Assembly: GCF_000821245.2 (NCBI RefSeq)
Contig: NZ_LN611425.1
Span: forward strand, 1,647,212-1,711,211
DNA: 64,000 nucleotides
From: Virgibacillus senegalensis
GTDB taxonomy: Bacteria > Bacillota > Bacilli > Bacillales > Amphibacillaceae
Direction: 5' to 3'
The position numbers and the translations under genes were made by a program. The notes under the pieces were generated by a model. The model did not search any database, was not told the DNA's origin, and worked only from the letters and a program-made list of their open reading frames with translations. Positions 7,618 through 16,954 of the stretch are shown here, piece by piece (positions within the stretch are counted from its first letter, which is position 1; every line of letters begins with the position of its first letter).

Positions 7618-7664
7618 CTTTATATCAATAAGATACCATTCCTTTCTATAAAGGAGGAAACGCG

Positions 7665-8126
7665 ATGTGGAAAAAGAACAAAAAACCAAAAATTGATTCT
7701 CAGCAGAAACAACTCCCCGTTAGGCCGGTGAGCATTTCAGAGGTAAAAGATGCCATCCGGCGATACAGCGCCGAGCTCGCATCGGAAATACCGCTCCAAG
7801 TCATTATAAAGGAAGACCGGACAATTGATTACCAGCTACTCGCTCCCTATTTAGAAGCAGAACCGGAACAGACTTACTACATGTCCCGTGAAACCTATGA
7901 AATTTTTGAAGAAAAAGATAAACAGCTCGCCGAAGACCTGGATAAGGTTCAGCAAGCTGTTGACCATTACCGTGACCAAACAGGTAACCTTCCGATCATA
8001 GAAGGAGATCCTTACAGGAAGGTCAGTTACTTAAAATTAGAAAAGCTCGGATTATTATCCCGGCGTCCGGAACGTCCTTTCTTCATCACCGACGATGAAG
8101 ATATGATCACCCACCGCCAGTCTTAA
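7665..8126 (+). CDS. DUF3939-like cytoplasmic protein
   Basis: A 153-residue soluble protein. After a basic start (MWKKNKKPKIDSQQKQ) come RPVSISEVKDAIRRYSAEL, a Glu-rich central part (LEAEPEQTYYMSRETYEIF) and the end RRPERPFFITDDEDMITH. I believe this is the DUF3939 family found near comK in Bacillaceae, but the function is unknown. AAAGGAGG lies upstream of the ATG. Its stop shares the bases TTAA with the stop of the convergent coiled-coil gene, so the two reading frames overlap by 4 bp and no terminator lies between them. Confidence 0.7.
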   Translation: MWKKNKKPKIDSQQKQLPVRPVSISEVKDAIRRYSAELASEIPLQVIIKEDRTIDYQLLAPYLEAEPEQTYYMSRETYEIFEEKDKQLAEDLDKVQQAVDHYRDQTGNLPIIEGDPYRKVSYLKLEKLGLLSRRPERPFFITDDEDMITHRQS

Positions 8127-9061
8127 AGCGGGGTTTCAAGCAGCCGTTGCTTATCCGTCTCCAGTTCGTTTATTTTCCGTTCCACGTCAAAAAATAGTTC
8201 CTCAAGCCTGGCTAGCGTCCGGTCTGTCTCCCTTTTAACGGTTTCCACCTGTTCAAGTGAATCCTTAATTTGTCCCTGGACAAACCAGTCTGTTATCAGG
8301 CCATCAAAAAAATAGTCAGCTACGGTCCAGCCGCCGGATATGGACACGCCGAATGAAAACGAATTTCCGATATCATCCAGTTCGCGTGAAAATTTGCGCA
8401 ACAGACGCTGTGCTTCGTGTACTTCTTTGCTTGCATCATCGATACGACCATGTTTGATCGCTGTCGTAATCATTCCTCCGCCGAACATATCGAGCGTTCC
8501 CCAATTTTCGGCACTGTGAAGCGATTTTTTTGCATCAGCAAGAGCATCGGAAGCCTCTCGGCCGGCAGCGAGCGCTTCCTTAATTTCCCGGGCATCTGCC
8601 CGCAACTCGCCGATAGCTTCTGACAAATCAAGCAGTTGCCCTCCAGCTTGATGGTTTTGATTTAGCAAATACTGCTCTTTCCGCTCCAACAGCTGTTGGT
8701 ATTGTTCTTCCGGATAGCCTAGCGACTGGATTCTATCTGCGAGGATGCTGTGTTCCTTTTCCAGCTCTTCCCTGGCGGAACTTGCTTCCTTCCATTTCAG
8801 CTGAGCTTCAAGTACCTCCTGTCGCTCCTTATCCAGCACCTCTTCTTTTTTTCCTGCTAGGGACATGAATATCCCTTTCAGGCTGACACCCTCCAGTTTT
8901 TCCACATCGACCTTTTCCTTTTCCAGCCTTTGCTTCATCCTTGTCTCTATTTCCTGTAACTTTTCCAATTCGGCAGTCATAGCGGAAAGCTGGTTATTCA
9001 AGTTTTGCTTCTCCCGGAATTTTTCCTTTTCTATCATCAGTTGATTTTGAAAATTCTCCAT
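8123..9061 (-). CDS. Long coiled-coil protein, unknown function
   Basis: A 312-residue, highly charged protein. Residues 1-60 form a coiled coil (KFREKQNLNNQLSAMTAELE), followed by a second one (about 75-170) and a Gly-rich, non-helical insert (TLDMFGGGMITTAIKHGRID and SFGVSISGGWTVADYFFDGL). A last coiled coil lies at 265-310. There is no signal peptide or membrane segment. The mixture of coiled coils with a central GGG...SGGW region suggests a scaffold or stress protein, but I recognise no family. It lies just upstream-to-downstream of yhfN on the same strand with 29 bp between them, so it may be co-transcribed after yhfN. Confidence 0.75.
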   Translation of the reverse strand: MENFQNQLMIEKEKFREKQNLNNQLSAMTAELEKLQEIETRMKQRLEKEKVDVEKLEGVSLKGIFMSLAGKKEEVLDKERQEVLEAQLKWKEASSAREELEKEHSILADRIQSLGYPEEQYQQLLERKEQYLLNQNHQAGGQLLDLSEAIGELRADAREIKEALAAGREASDALADAKKSLHSAENWGTLDMFGGGMITTAIKHGRIDDASKEVHEAQRLLRKFSRELDDIGNSFSFGVSISGGWTVADYFFDGLITDWFVQGQIKDSLEQVETVKRETDRTLARLEELFFDVERKINELETDKQRLLETPL

Positions 9062-9090
9062 TGGCTTTCATCCCATCCCTTCTCTTATTG

Positions 9091-10305
9091 TTACGAAGAA
9101 GTACCGGGATTAGTTTCACGTTCGGACAGCTCTTTTTCAATTCGGTCGATCCGCTCCTGGATTGGAGGATGGCCGAACCGCAGCCACTTGACCCAAAAAA
9201 CAGGGGACACATCACTCTTCGACTGCTCAGCCATCCGCCGAAAACTGGACATACCTGCCCGAAGCTGATCATTATCACTTTGTTCGACTGCATAGCGATC
9301 TGCAGAGGACTCAATCTGGCGCGAAACTACCAAAGATACCGGTTGGGCAGCAGTTAACAGCAAAGAAAAAATCAACAACAATAACGGCACTGCACGCAAG
9401 TCATTCTTTTTTAGATAGGACTGGTTATCTAAAACATTTCTGCAAACAATGCGGTAAAGTAAAGCGCCGGCAACAAGCAGGAACAAACTCAACAACAGGT
9501 AACCAGCCACTCCGAAAAACACATGGTGCTTCACATAATGACCAATTTCATGGCTGAGAATAAACAGCACTTCATCCTGCGGCATGCCGTTCAACGCAGT
9601 ATCCCAAAGGACAATCCGGGCATTACCCATAATCCCGGTAACATAAGCATTGAAGGTAGTCGTCTTCTCACTCATATAGACCTGAAGAATGGTCGCATCT
9701 TCTAAGCCTGATTTTTCCGTCAAATCCTCGATAGCTGTACGGAGCGATCCCGGCTCCATGACAGCGAAATCCTCATACAGCGGATCAATCCAGACTGGCT
9801 GAATATATACCACAAACAGCGCTGCTGGAAGAGCGATCAGCCATAAACCAAACCACCAGTTTTTAAATCTGGCCATCAGCACCAGGGACAGATAAATACC
9901 AGCTGCTAAAACGAACCAGAAAAACAGACTGTCCAGCCCAAGCTCATAAAACCAGTTACCGACCGTTTGATTGCTCGTCCCTTCCTTCCGGCTTATAACT
10001 AGCCAAAGGAGGTTAAACGGGAGACGGATAACCTGATAAGCGATGGTCAACAACAAGGAAAAGAGCAGCGTTTTCAGCCAAAGCTTGCCAGTAAATCGCT
10101 CCATCCAATCGACCCAGACGATGGACCAGCCTTTTTTGAAAATGGTATACAACAGCAGCCATTCCAGCGGTAATTTGGAGAAGTACATGGCATGTGCCAT
10201 AGCTGCATAACGAGAATCACCATACGTTTCCAATGGATAAAAGAATAGGAAATATCCCCAAATCATGATAAGAAAACCCAAATAAGCTGCCAGTAACTTT
10301 TTCAT
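9091..10305 (-). CDS. yhfN: M48-family membrane metalloprotease (YhfN-like)
   Basis: A 404-residue Ste24/HtpX-type protease. The zinc motif HEIGH occurs in FILSHEIGHYVKHHVF, and a downstream ESSADRYAVE gives the third zinc ligand. Five to seven hydrophobic segments lie mostly in the N-terminal half and around residues 270-330. Members of this family cleave membrane or CAAX-like substrates; the substrate here is unknown. The ATG at 10305 (MKKLLAAYLGFLIM) has GGAGGAAAT upstream; an upstream in-frame ATG at 10347 lacks one. Synteny with B. subtilis yhfN supports the name. Confidence 0.88.
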   Translation of the reverse strand: MKKLLAAYLGFLIMIWGYFLFFYPLETYGDSRYAAMAHAMYFSKLPLEWLLLYTIFKKGWSIVWVDWMERFTGKLWLKTLLFSLLLTIAYQVIRLPFNLLWLVISRKEGTSNQTVGNWFYELGLDSLFFWFVLAAGIYLSLVLMARFKNWWFGLWLIALPAALFVVYIQPVWIDPLYEDFAVMEPGSLRTAIEDLTEKSGLEDATILQVYMSEKTTTFNAYVTGIMGNARIVLWDTALNGMPQDEVLFILSHEIGHYVKHHVFFGVAGYLLLSLFLLVAGALLYRIVCRNVLDNQSYLKKNDLRAVPLLLLIFSLLLTAAQPVSLVVSRQIESSADRYAVEQSDNDQLRAGMSSFRRMAEQSKSDVSPVFWVKWLRFGHPPIQERIDRIEKELSERETNPGTSS

Positions 10306-10410
10306 TTTGATTTCCTCCTGCCCGAAAGTAGCAATTTCAGAAAACAAATCCCCCGCCGCCCGACAGGAGATTCTTAAATTTTACCATATTCTTTTATCCA
10401 TACTAAAAGC

Positions 10411-11952
10411 TCAAAACTGTGCTACTTTCTCACGCAGCTGCTTGCGCAGAATTTTTCCGGTCGTATTTTTCGGCAGTTCGTCCAAAAACTCTACAACCGA
10501 AGGCACCTTATATTTGGCAAGCTGCTCCCTGCAGAAACCGATGACATCGGATGTACGTAATCCCTCATTTTCCGTGACGACAAAGCAGACAACAGCCTCT
10601 CCTTGCTCAGGATCGGGCATGCCGACAACTGCTACTTCCTCGATATCGGGATGCTCATATAATACCTCTTCGACTTCCCGTGGATATACATTATAGCCAC
10701 CGACAAGTATCATATCTTTGCGCCTGTCGACAATATAGAAATACCCTTCTTCATCCATCCTTGCCATATCTCCAGTGTACAGCCAGCCATCCCGTAATAC
10801 TGCCTCTGTCTCTTCAGGCAGCTTATAGTATCCAGCCATGACATTAGGACCGCGGACAACCAACTCTCCTACTTCGCCTGGAGGAAGCTCGTTCCCCATT
10901 TCGTCGACTATCTTATTTTCGACGTTTTTGATATTGGTGCCAATAGATCCAGGTTTCCGTTCCCGATCGAGCGGATTAAAGCAAGTAACCGGTGATGCTT
11001 CCGACAACCCATAACCTTCAGACACCATCACACCGAATTTCCGTTCAAAATTTTTCAACAAGGCGACTGGCATCGCAGCCCCTCCGGAAATACAAAGACG
11101 GATGCTCTGAAAATCCTCCTCATGACCGCCAGCTGTTTGCAGTAAATAATTATACATGGTCGGCACCCCTGCAAAGACGGTCGCCTGCTGCTCTTTGGCA
11201 AGCTTAAAAACCGCTTCAGGAGAAAACTTGGGTACAATCAGTACGGTTCCACCGTTCATTAACGGGGCATTTAGCGCAACTGTCAAACAAAAAACGTGGA
11301 ACATTGGAAGTGCTGCGATTACTTTTTCCCTTCCATCCATCTGGAGGTAATCTGCCGTATCCTTGGCATTGGAATAAAGATTGCGATGCGTCAACATCGC
11401 GCCCTTCGGTTTCCCCGTTGTACCGGAAGTATAGAGTACAAGGGCAACGTCTTCTTCCTGCAGTTCCGGACGGTCAAAACGGGCATTTCCTTCCCCCACC
11501 ATTTTTGAAAACGATTTCATTTTTGCTGACAGAACGGTATCGGCGATCTCGGTACCCGCCCCGGTCTCAGCGATGATGATATGCTCTACCTCCTCCAGGA
11601 CATCCGCGATTTGCACGAACTTTCCGGATAGCATATCCAGTGTCACAATTCCTTTCACATCTCCATTTTGCAAAATATAAGAGATTTCATCCGACGTATA
11701 AATCGGATTGATCGGGATGACAATGACTCCTGCACGCAAGGCCCCATACAAACCAATAATAAAATGCGGACTGTTTCCAACTACCAGAGCGAGATGGTCA
11801 CCCTTTTGGTAACCGAGACTCACCAGGCTGTCGGCAAATTTGTTGATAATGCCTTCCAATTCCAAATAAGTCGTTTCTTTGCCATCAAATATGTATGCCG
11901 GTTTCTCGGGATGTTGTTTGGCAGTGATAGATATCTGCTCACTTATATTCAT
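10411..11952 (-). CDS. lcfB: Long-chain fatty-acid-CoA ligase
   Basis: A 513-residue acyl-CoA synthetase of the AMP-forming ANL family, which activates fatty acids to acyl-CoA for degradation or lipid synthesis. The P-loop-like motif is [40 protein letters not shown] and [20 protein letters not shown] follow in order, and the catalytic C-terminal Lys lies in [16 protein letters not shown] use the ATG at 11952 ([13 protein letters not shown]), preceded by AGGGAGGG. A FadR-type operator overlaps the region just upstream, in line with fatty-acid control of lcfB in B. subtilis. Confidence 0.92.
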   Translation of the reverse strand: MNISEQISITAKQHPEKPAYIFDGKETTYLELEGIINKFADSLVSLGYQKGDHLALVVGNSPHFIIGLYGALRAGVIVIPINPIYTSDEISYILQNGDVKGIVTLDMLSGKFVQIADVLEEVEHIIIAETGAGTEIADTVLSAKMKSFSKMVGEGNARFDRPELQEEDVALVLYTSGTTGKPKGAMLTHRNLYSNAKDTADYLQMDGREKVIAALPMFHVFCLTVALNAPLMNGGTVLIVPKFSPEAVFKLAKEQQATVFAGVPTMYNYLLQTAGGHEEDFQSIRLCISGGAAMPVALLKNFERKFGVMVSEGYGLSEASPVTCFNPLDRERKPGSIGTNIKNVENKIVDEMGNELPPGEVGELVVRGPNVMAGYYKLPEETEAVLRDGWLYTGDMARMDEEGYFYIVDRRKDMILVGGYNVYPREVEEVLYEHPDIEEVAVVGMPDPEQGEAVVCFVVTENEGLRTSDVIGFCREQLAKYKVPSVVEFLDELPKNTTGKILRKQLREKVAQF

Positions 11953-11963
11953 CGTATCCCTCC

Positions 11964-11983
11964 CTGAATGAATAGTCATTCAT
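11964..11983. promoter_or_regulatory. FadR operator
   Basis: TGAATGAATAGTCATTCA (11965-11982) matches the Bacillus FadR box consensus TGAATGA-N4-TCATTCA exactly in both arms. It lies 12 bp upstream of the lcfB start, next to the ribosome site. FadR releases DNA when long-chain acyl-CoA is present. Confidence 0.88.
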
Positions 11984-12051
11984 TATGCCCTTATCTTTCA
12001 TTATAAGCCAAAGCTTATCCCCTAGCAAGATAGTATTAGAAAAAACTGGAG

Positions 12052-12345
12052 GCACATAGAAAAGCGCAGGCGCCTTGCTTACCCCCGACAAGCTTAAGAA
12101 AAGACTCGGAGTGGCGTTCTTCTGCCACACCGAGGATTGACTTAAGACCTCGAGGGGGTAGGCGCCGGAGCTGGACATAGAAAAGCGCAGGCGTCCGTGT
12201 TTAAAGGAGTACAGGCTAAATCCGCCACGTCCTGTGGCAACGACTGCATGACCCGCATCGTGCGGGCCTCCGACAAGCTTAAGAAAAGACTCGGAGTGGC
12301 GTTCTTCTGGTACGCCAGACCAAAGGATACTTGTTTAGCCCATTG
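12052..12345. repeat. Two tandem copies of an intergenic repeat
   Basis: AGAAAAGCGCAGGCG occurs at about 12057 and 12178, and GACAAGCTTAAGAAAAGACT with GGAGTGGCGTTCTTCTG follows it in each copy (about 12087 and 12271). The copies are about 125 and 165 bp. The second carries an extra inner stretch with GCCACGTCCTGTGGC. The short reverse ORFs here share QKNATPSLFLSLS only because they read through the repeat. It resembles the GCGCAGGCGCC-type repeats common between genes in Bacillaceae. Confidence 0.75.
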
Positions 12346-12353
12346 AAAAGAAA

Positions 12354-12386
12354 GAAATCCCATTCAATTGTAATAAATGGGATTTC
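12354..12386 (-). terminator. Terminator of lplJ
   Basis: The arms GAAATCCCATT and AATGGGATTTC are followed on the reverse strand by TTTCTTTTC, 10 bp after the lplJ stop. Confidence 0.7.
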
Positions 12387-12395
12387 CTCTTATCC

Positions 12396-13391
12396 TTAAT
12401 AGATTAAATCAACAAACTCTTCCCTAGAAATTTTACCGAGATAGTGGCTGATATCAAGGTCACTCAAGGCTTCTTCGATTGCCTGCCTGTTATAACGAAT
12501 TCCCGTGAGTCTATTCTCTACATCTTCTATATCCCCAACGCCAAAGAAATCGCCATAAATTTTTATATTTTCAATCGTGCCTTTTTTGACATCAAGCCGG
12601 GCATCGACAGAACCTGCCGGGAATTTGTGTGACTGTTGAATATTAAAAGCCGGAGAGCGACCATAATTCCAGTCCCAACGCTGATAACGTTCTTCTGAAA
12701 GCTGATGGATGTTCTTCCAATCTTCCTCTGTCAACTTGTATTGCGGTACGTCTTTTACATCCTCCACATCGAAAATGTAGCGGAGGATCAATGCTTTAAA
12801 TTCTTCCATCGTAATTTTCTCGTCGAGAAATTCAGAAATATTGGCTACGCGACTGCGGATGGATTTGATACCCTTGGATTTGATTTTCTCCATCTTAACA
12901 TTTAAAGCGGAGACCACGTTTTCAATTTCGGAGTCAAACATAAGGGTACCGTGACTAAACATCCGGCCTCTCGTGGAAAACTGGGCATTACCCGAAATTT
13001 TTCTTCCGTCAACCAGTATATCATTTCGTCCCTGAAGTTCGGCATTGACCCCTAATTTTTTCAGTGCATCGGTTACCGGCTCAGTAAATTTTGCGAAGTC
13101 ATGAAAACTGTTGCCATCATCTTTGGTAATGAAACTGAAGTTCAGGTTCCCTTCATCATGGTAGACCGCTCCCCCGCCAGAAAGCCTGCGGACAACATGA
13201 ATACCGTTGGAATCCACATAATTGGTATTGATTTCTTCGATAGTATTTTGGTTTTTTCCAATTATGATCGAAGGCTCATTGATGTAGAATAGCAAATATG
13301 TATCATCCGCACCGAAGTTTTTCAGAATATATTCTTCGATTGCCAGGTTAATATGGGGATCTGTGATTCCCTCATTATCGATAAATAACAT
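12396..13391 (-). CDS. lplJ: Lipoate-protein ligase
   Basis: A 331-residue lipoate-protein ligase A type enzyme: it adenylates free lipoate and transfers it to lipoyl domains of 2-oxoacid dehydrogenases and the glycine cleavage H protein. The family motif RRLSGGGAVYHDEGNLNFSF and the catalytic Lys motif DGRKISGNAQF are intact, and a small C-terminal domain follows (about 250-331). GGAGGGG precedes the ATG (MLFIDNEGITDPHIN). The position between yhfI and lcfB is that of B. subtilis yhfJ (lplJ). A terminator follows, and 72 bp separate it from yhfI upstream. Confidence 0.92.
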   Translation of the reverse strand: MLFIDNEGITDPHINLAIEEYILKNFGADDTYLLFYINEPSIIIGKNQNTIEEINTNYVDSNGIHVVRRLSGGGAVYHDEGNLNFSFITKDDGNSFHDFAKFTEPVTDALKKLGVNAELQGRNDILVDGRKISGNAQFSTRGRMFSHGTLMFDSEIENVVSALNVKMEKIKSKGIKSIRSRVANISEFLDEKITMEEFKALILRYIFDVEDVKDVPQYKLTEEDWKNIHQLSEERYQRWDWNYGRSPAFNIQQSHKFPAGSVDARLDVKKGTIENIKIYGDFFGVGDIEDVENRLTGIRYNRQAIEEALSDLDISHYLGKISREEFVDLIY

Positions 13392-13463
13392 GGATACCCC
13401 TCCTTAGAGCTTGTATTTTCATTTTACCTAAAGTCTCAGTTTAGGGCAATTCATGGGACTTTT

Positions 13464-14195
13464 CTACCCTTGCCAAGTCCATCCTTCATGGGCCAGCTGA
13501 ATGATTCCGGAAAATTTTCTGCCAGCCTCCTCTTGCAGAACCGCTCGATTTCCAAAGTGCGGTAAGTGAGTGAGCAGCAGCTGTTTCACCCCTGCTTTTG
13601 CCGCAAGCTCACCGCATTGGCTGCTTGTCAGATGTCCCGCTTTAGCAGCTTCCTGTCCATGATAGAAGCTGCATTCACTCACCAATAAGTCTGCTTCTCT
13701 GCTGAAAGGAATCAGGTCCTGCTTGAAACTGGTGTCCGCCGTATAAACGATAACCTGGTCACCATTCGTAATCCGCATCGCATAGCAAGGAACAGGATGG
13801 TTTGTCTGTATAAAGGTGAACTGGAAAGGACCAACCTGCAATGCTTCATCCGGGTGATAGGCAATTCCCTCTGTGAATTGATGCGTGAGAGCCAGAAAAC
13901 CTGTTTTGTCTTCGACATGTCCGTAAACCGGCAGCTTGCGATTTCTGTTGTGCAAACTATTCTGAACGAGCCAGCTGTACTGTAACACACCAATATCAGC
14001 AATATGGTCCTGATGGTAATGGGATAACACAACGGCATCCAGCTCGGTTACATCTATAAACGTCTGCAGGCGGGAAAGAACACCGCTTCCACAATCAATC
14101 AAACACCGGAACCCATCTTGTTCAAGAAGGTAAGCAGAGGTCGCTTCTCCTTTCTCTGGGTAGGCTCCCCAATAACCAACTACTGTCCATTTCAA
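13464..14195 (-). CDS. yhfI: MBL-fold metal-dependent hydrolase YhfI
   Basis: A 243-residue beta-lactamase-fold hydrolase. The metal motif is SHYHQDH (in VVLSHYHQDHIADIGV), with further ligands in TNHPVPCYAM, TADTSF and LLTHLPHFG, as in RNase Z-like and phosphodiesterase relatives. The biological substrate is unknown. I start at the TTG at 14195 (MKWTVVGYWGAYPE) because GAGGTG lies 6 bp upstream and this matches where the family fold begins; the GTG at 14204 is part of that ribosome site. It diverges from yhfH. Confidence 0.88.
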   Translation of the reverse strand: MKWTVVGYWGAYPEKGEATSAYLLEQDGFRCLIDCGSGVLSRLQTFIDVTELDAVVLSHYHQDHIADIGVLQYSWLVQNSLHNRNRKLPVYGHVEDKTGFLALTHQFTEGIAYHPDEALQVGPFQFTFIQTNHPVPCYAMRITNGDQVIVYTADTSFKQDLIPFSREADLLVSECSFYHGQEAAKAGHLTSSQCGELAAKAGVKQLLLTHLPHFGNRAVLQEEAGRKFSGIIQLAHEGWTWQG

Positions 14196-14294
14196 AATAC
14201 TCACCTCTTTAAAATTGTTATGAAACAGATGGTTGAATTTTAACCTCTGTTGTAATACAATAAAATTACACTAACATCTGGAGGGGATTTTCTT

Positions 14295-14423
14295 TTGCTA
14301 AGCATTGTAGAGTTTTTTAAAAACCTGCCACGAAAAAAATGTCACAGTTGCGGGAAAGAAATACTCGAAAAAGCTGATTGTTATGGTAATTTATGTGACC
14401 AATGTGATCATCCTGCAAGATAA
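14295..14423 (+). CDS. yhfH: YhfH-like small zinc-ribbon protein
   Basis: A 42-residue protein from a TTG start with GGAGGGG upstream: MLSIVEFFKNLPRKKCHSCG and onward to LCDQCDHPAR. Two CxxC knuckles (CHSC and CDQC) make a zinc ribbon. Size, N-terminus (FFKNLPRKKC) and position beside yhfI match the B. subtilis YhfH family. The function is unknown. Too short for most gene finders, it ends about 90 bp before a two-way terminator shared with hemY. Confidence 0.8.
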   Translation: MLSIVEFFKNLPRKKCHSCGKEILEKADCYGNLCDQCDHPAR

Positions 14424-14512
14424 AATCATTCTCTACTATCATTGTTTTATAAGCCGCTATTCGTTTTCTTTCTTCTCGAAGTAATATTAGTTCTTAAAAA
14501 AACAACCCTATA

Positions 14513-14550
14513 AAACAAGCAAAGGATGTACATCCTTTGCTTGTTTTTTT
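14513..14550. terminator. Two-way terminator between yhfH and hemY
   Basis: AACAAGCAAAGGATG and CATCCTTTGCTTGTT form a nearly perfect hairpin with A- and T-runs on both sides. It ends 1 bp before the hemY stop codon. Confidence 0.85.
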
Positions 14551-14551
14551 G

Positions 14552-15961
14552 CTATATTTGCGAATTTAAATAAGACAGCACCTGATCAACTGCCGCTTCT
14601 CCCTGATCGATGCAATCAGGAATTCCGATTCCTTCATAGGAACTTCCAGCCAAAAATACACCTGGAAGCTCTGCTTGCATCTTATCCCGGACAAATTTCA
14701 AGCGTTCTTTATGCCCGACAGAATATTGCGGCATGGCGTTTTTCCAACGGCTAACCATTGAAAATTCAGGTTCCTTGTCGATTTTCATGATTCTCTTTAA
14801 ATCATGCAGGACAATATCGACAATTTCCTGATCGGTTAAATCAACCACTTGTTCATCACCAGGACGTCCTACGTAGCAACGGAGCAACACTTTTCCGTCC
14901 GGAGTCGATTGCGGCCATTTTTTGTGTGTCCATGTGCACGCAGTGATGCGATAGTCACTATTCCGTGACACGACAAATCCGGTTCCGTCTATATCCTTTT
15001 TGATGGCGGATTGATCAAAAGCCAGGACTACGTTTGCCACAGAAGTCGCCGGCATCTCTTTGAATGCATCCATGAACTCATATTGGCTGAGCATCCGTCT
15101 TGCAGCAAAATGCGGGGCTGCCAGAACAACGGAGTCTGCCTCGATTGCTTGCCCGTCGCTGAGCAGCAGATGATAGTGATCATTCTTCCGCTCAATATGA
15201 TCGACTCCCGTTCCTTTTAGGACTGTCCCGGGATCAAGATTGGCTTCAACCCCTTCTACAAGGGATTCCAGACCATTTTGGAGCGAATAAAACATACTCG
15301 GTTTCTTACCTTTGTTGTTCTTCTTCTTTGGTACGGTTTTTCGCAGCCCTTTAACAAGGCTGCGATGTTCCTGCTCCAACTCATAAAAATTAGGGAACGT
15401 TGCCATCAGGCTAAGTTCATCAATATCCCCGGCATATATGCCGGAAAGCAACGGCTCGACAAGATTTTCGACCAATTCATCGCCAAAGCGTCGGCGAAAA
15501 AACAACCCGAGAGACTGATCGGCCGCCTGCTTTCCTTTAGGCTTGATAAAATCAAGCCCTGCCCGTAGTTTTCCCTTTGCGGAAAAGATGCTGGAAAACA
15601 GAAACGGGCGCACTTGAGTAGGAATGCCCATAAATGAACCGCTCGGCATTTTATGCAGCTTTTTGTCTACCAAAATATACGATTGGCCTGTACCGTTTTT
15701 TATCAATTCGTCCTCTAATCCAACTTCTTTGACTAAACGTGTTGCCGAAGGCTTTCTGATCAAAAAAGAATCAGGACCGCGTTCGAATGTATAGCCATCG
15801 CGTTTGACCGACATGATTTTCCCGCCCAGGCGACTGCTTGCTTCCAACAGTTTCACCTTATAGGGCAGCTGCTCTTCTTTTATTTTTTTCTGCAAGTAAT
15901 AAGCAGCTGTCAACCCAGTAATTCCTCCGCCAATGACTACGATTTCTTTCTGATCACTCAT
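14552..15961 (-). CDS. hemY: Coproporphyrinogen III oxidase / protoporphyrinogen oxidase HemY
   Basis: A 469-residue FAD-dependent oxidase. In Gram-positive bacteria HemY (CgoX) oxidises coproporphyrinogen III to coproporphyrin III. The FAD fold is at the N-terminus ([16 protein letters not shown]), followed by [20 protein letters not shown], and the C-terminus has the flavin-contact motif [20 protein letters not shown]. The ATG at 15961 overlaps the last codons of hemH by 8 bp, so translation is probably coupled. It is the third gene of the hemE-hemH-hemY operon, the order known from B. subtilis. Confidence 0.93.
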   Translation of the reverse strand: MSDQKEIVVIGGGITGLTAAYYLQKKIKEEQLPYKVKLLEASSRLGGKIMSVKRDGYTFERGPDSFLIRKPSATRLVKEVGLEDELIKNGTGQSYILVDKKLHKMPSGSFMGIPTQVRPFLFSSIFSAKGKLRAGLDFIKPKGKQAADQSLGLFFRRRFGDELVENLVEPLLSGIYAGDIDELSLMATFPNFYELEQEHRSLVKGLRKTVPKKKNNKGKKPSMFYSLQNGLESLVEGVEANLDPGTVLKGTGVDHIERKNDHYHLLLSDGQAIEADSVVLAAPHFAARRMLSQYEFMDAFKEMPATSVANVVLAFDQSAIKKDIDGTGFVVSRNSDYRITACTWTHKKWPQSTPDGKVLLRCYVGRPGDEQVVDLTDQEIVDIVLHDLKRIMKIDKEPEFSMVSRWKNAMPQYSVGHKERLKFVRDKMQAELPGVFLAGSSYEGIGIPDCIDQGEAAVDQVLSYLNSQI

Positions 15962-16904
15962 TGGAATCATTACTTTGGCGATACTTACGGAGCACTACTT
16001 CTGCCAAAGTATGGAGAAATTCCGGCTTAGCGTTCGGCATTTCCGGGCGATAGTAGTTGGCACCCAATTCGTCACACACAACTTTACATTCATAGTCATT
16101 ATCATAAAGCACTTCTAAATGATTGACGACAAATCCAACCGGTGCATACACAAAAGAACGATATCCTTTTTCATGGTAAAGGTCCCTGGTCAAGTCCTGT
16201 ACGTCGGGTCCCAGCCAAGGGTCAGGCGTATTTCCTTCACTTTGCCATCCAAGTTCATACTGCGTAATACCAGTAGCTTCCGAAATCAATTCGGCTGTAC
16301 GCTTCAGTTGATCTGGATATGGATCGCCGTGTTCCAAAATCTTCTCTGGGAGACTATGCGCGGAAACAACCAAAACCGCTTTTTCTTTTTCCTGTTCACT
16401 CATTTGACCGTATACTTTCGATATCGCTTTTACCCAGTAATCAATAAAACCAGGCTCGTCATACCAACTCTCGACAGATGTAATCTGCGGTCTGCCATGT
16501 TTATCTGCTTCTTTTTGGGCACGGTCATTATATGACTTCACACTGAAGGTGGAATAATGAGGAGCTAGCACCAACGAGACCGCTTCTTCAATACCGTCTT
16601 CTGCCATTTGCGCAACAGCATCCTCAATAAACGGTTCAATATGCTTCAATCCAAGATAATGGACAAATTCTACCTCATCCTGCATCTCATTAAGACGATC
16701 CTCAATGCCCTGTGCCTGCTGCTTGGTAATTTCCGCTAGCGGAGAAATACCCCCAATTGCACGATATCTTTCTGTTAAATCCTCAAGCATTTCCGGAGTT
16801 GGCTTTCTGCCGTGCCGGATATCCGTGTAATAGCGTTCAATATCTTCTTCCTTGTATGGCGTACCGTATGCCATAACGAGTAAACCGATTTTTTTCTTCG
16901 CCAC
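15954..16904 (-). CDS. hemH: Coproporphyrin ferrochelatase
   Basis: A 316-residue ferrochelatase (CpfC) that inserts ferrous iron into coproporphyrin III in the cytoplasm. The opening [20 protein letters not shown] is typical. The catalytic His lies in [20 protein letters not shown], and [20 protein letters not shown] and the acidic metal-channel end [15 protein letters not shown] are conserved. The length is normal for the family. AAGAGGTG lies before the ATG. It is 50 bp downstream of hemE and overlaps hemY. Confidence 0.95.
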   Translation of the reverse strand: MAKKKIGLLVMAYGTPYKEEDIERYYTDIRHGRKPTPEMLEDLTERYRAIGGISPLAEITKQQAQGIEDRLNEMQDEVEFVHYLGLKHIEPFIEDAVAQMAEDGIEEAVSLVLAPHYSTFSVKSYNDRAQKEADKHGRPQITSVESWYDEPGFIDYWVKAISKVYGQMSEQEKEKAVLVVSAHSLPEKILEHGDPYPDQLKRTAELISEATGITQYELGWQSEGNTPDPWLGPDVQDLTRDLYHEKGYRSFVYAPVGFVVNHLEVLYDNDYECKVVCDELGANYYRPEMPNAKPEFLHTLAEVVLRKYRQSNDSNE

Positions 16905-16954
16905 TTTCCAACACCTCTTTGCTTTTATCTCTTATTTCTTCCTCTTATCTGACG

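Noticed and set aside
12142..12363. 73-residue reverse ORF (MGFLSFQWAKQVSF)
   Set aside because: It reads through the intergenic repeat and shares QKNATPSLFLSLS with the ORF over the other copy; no good ribosome site.
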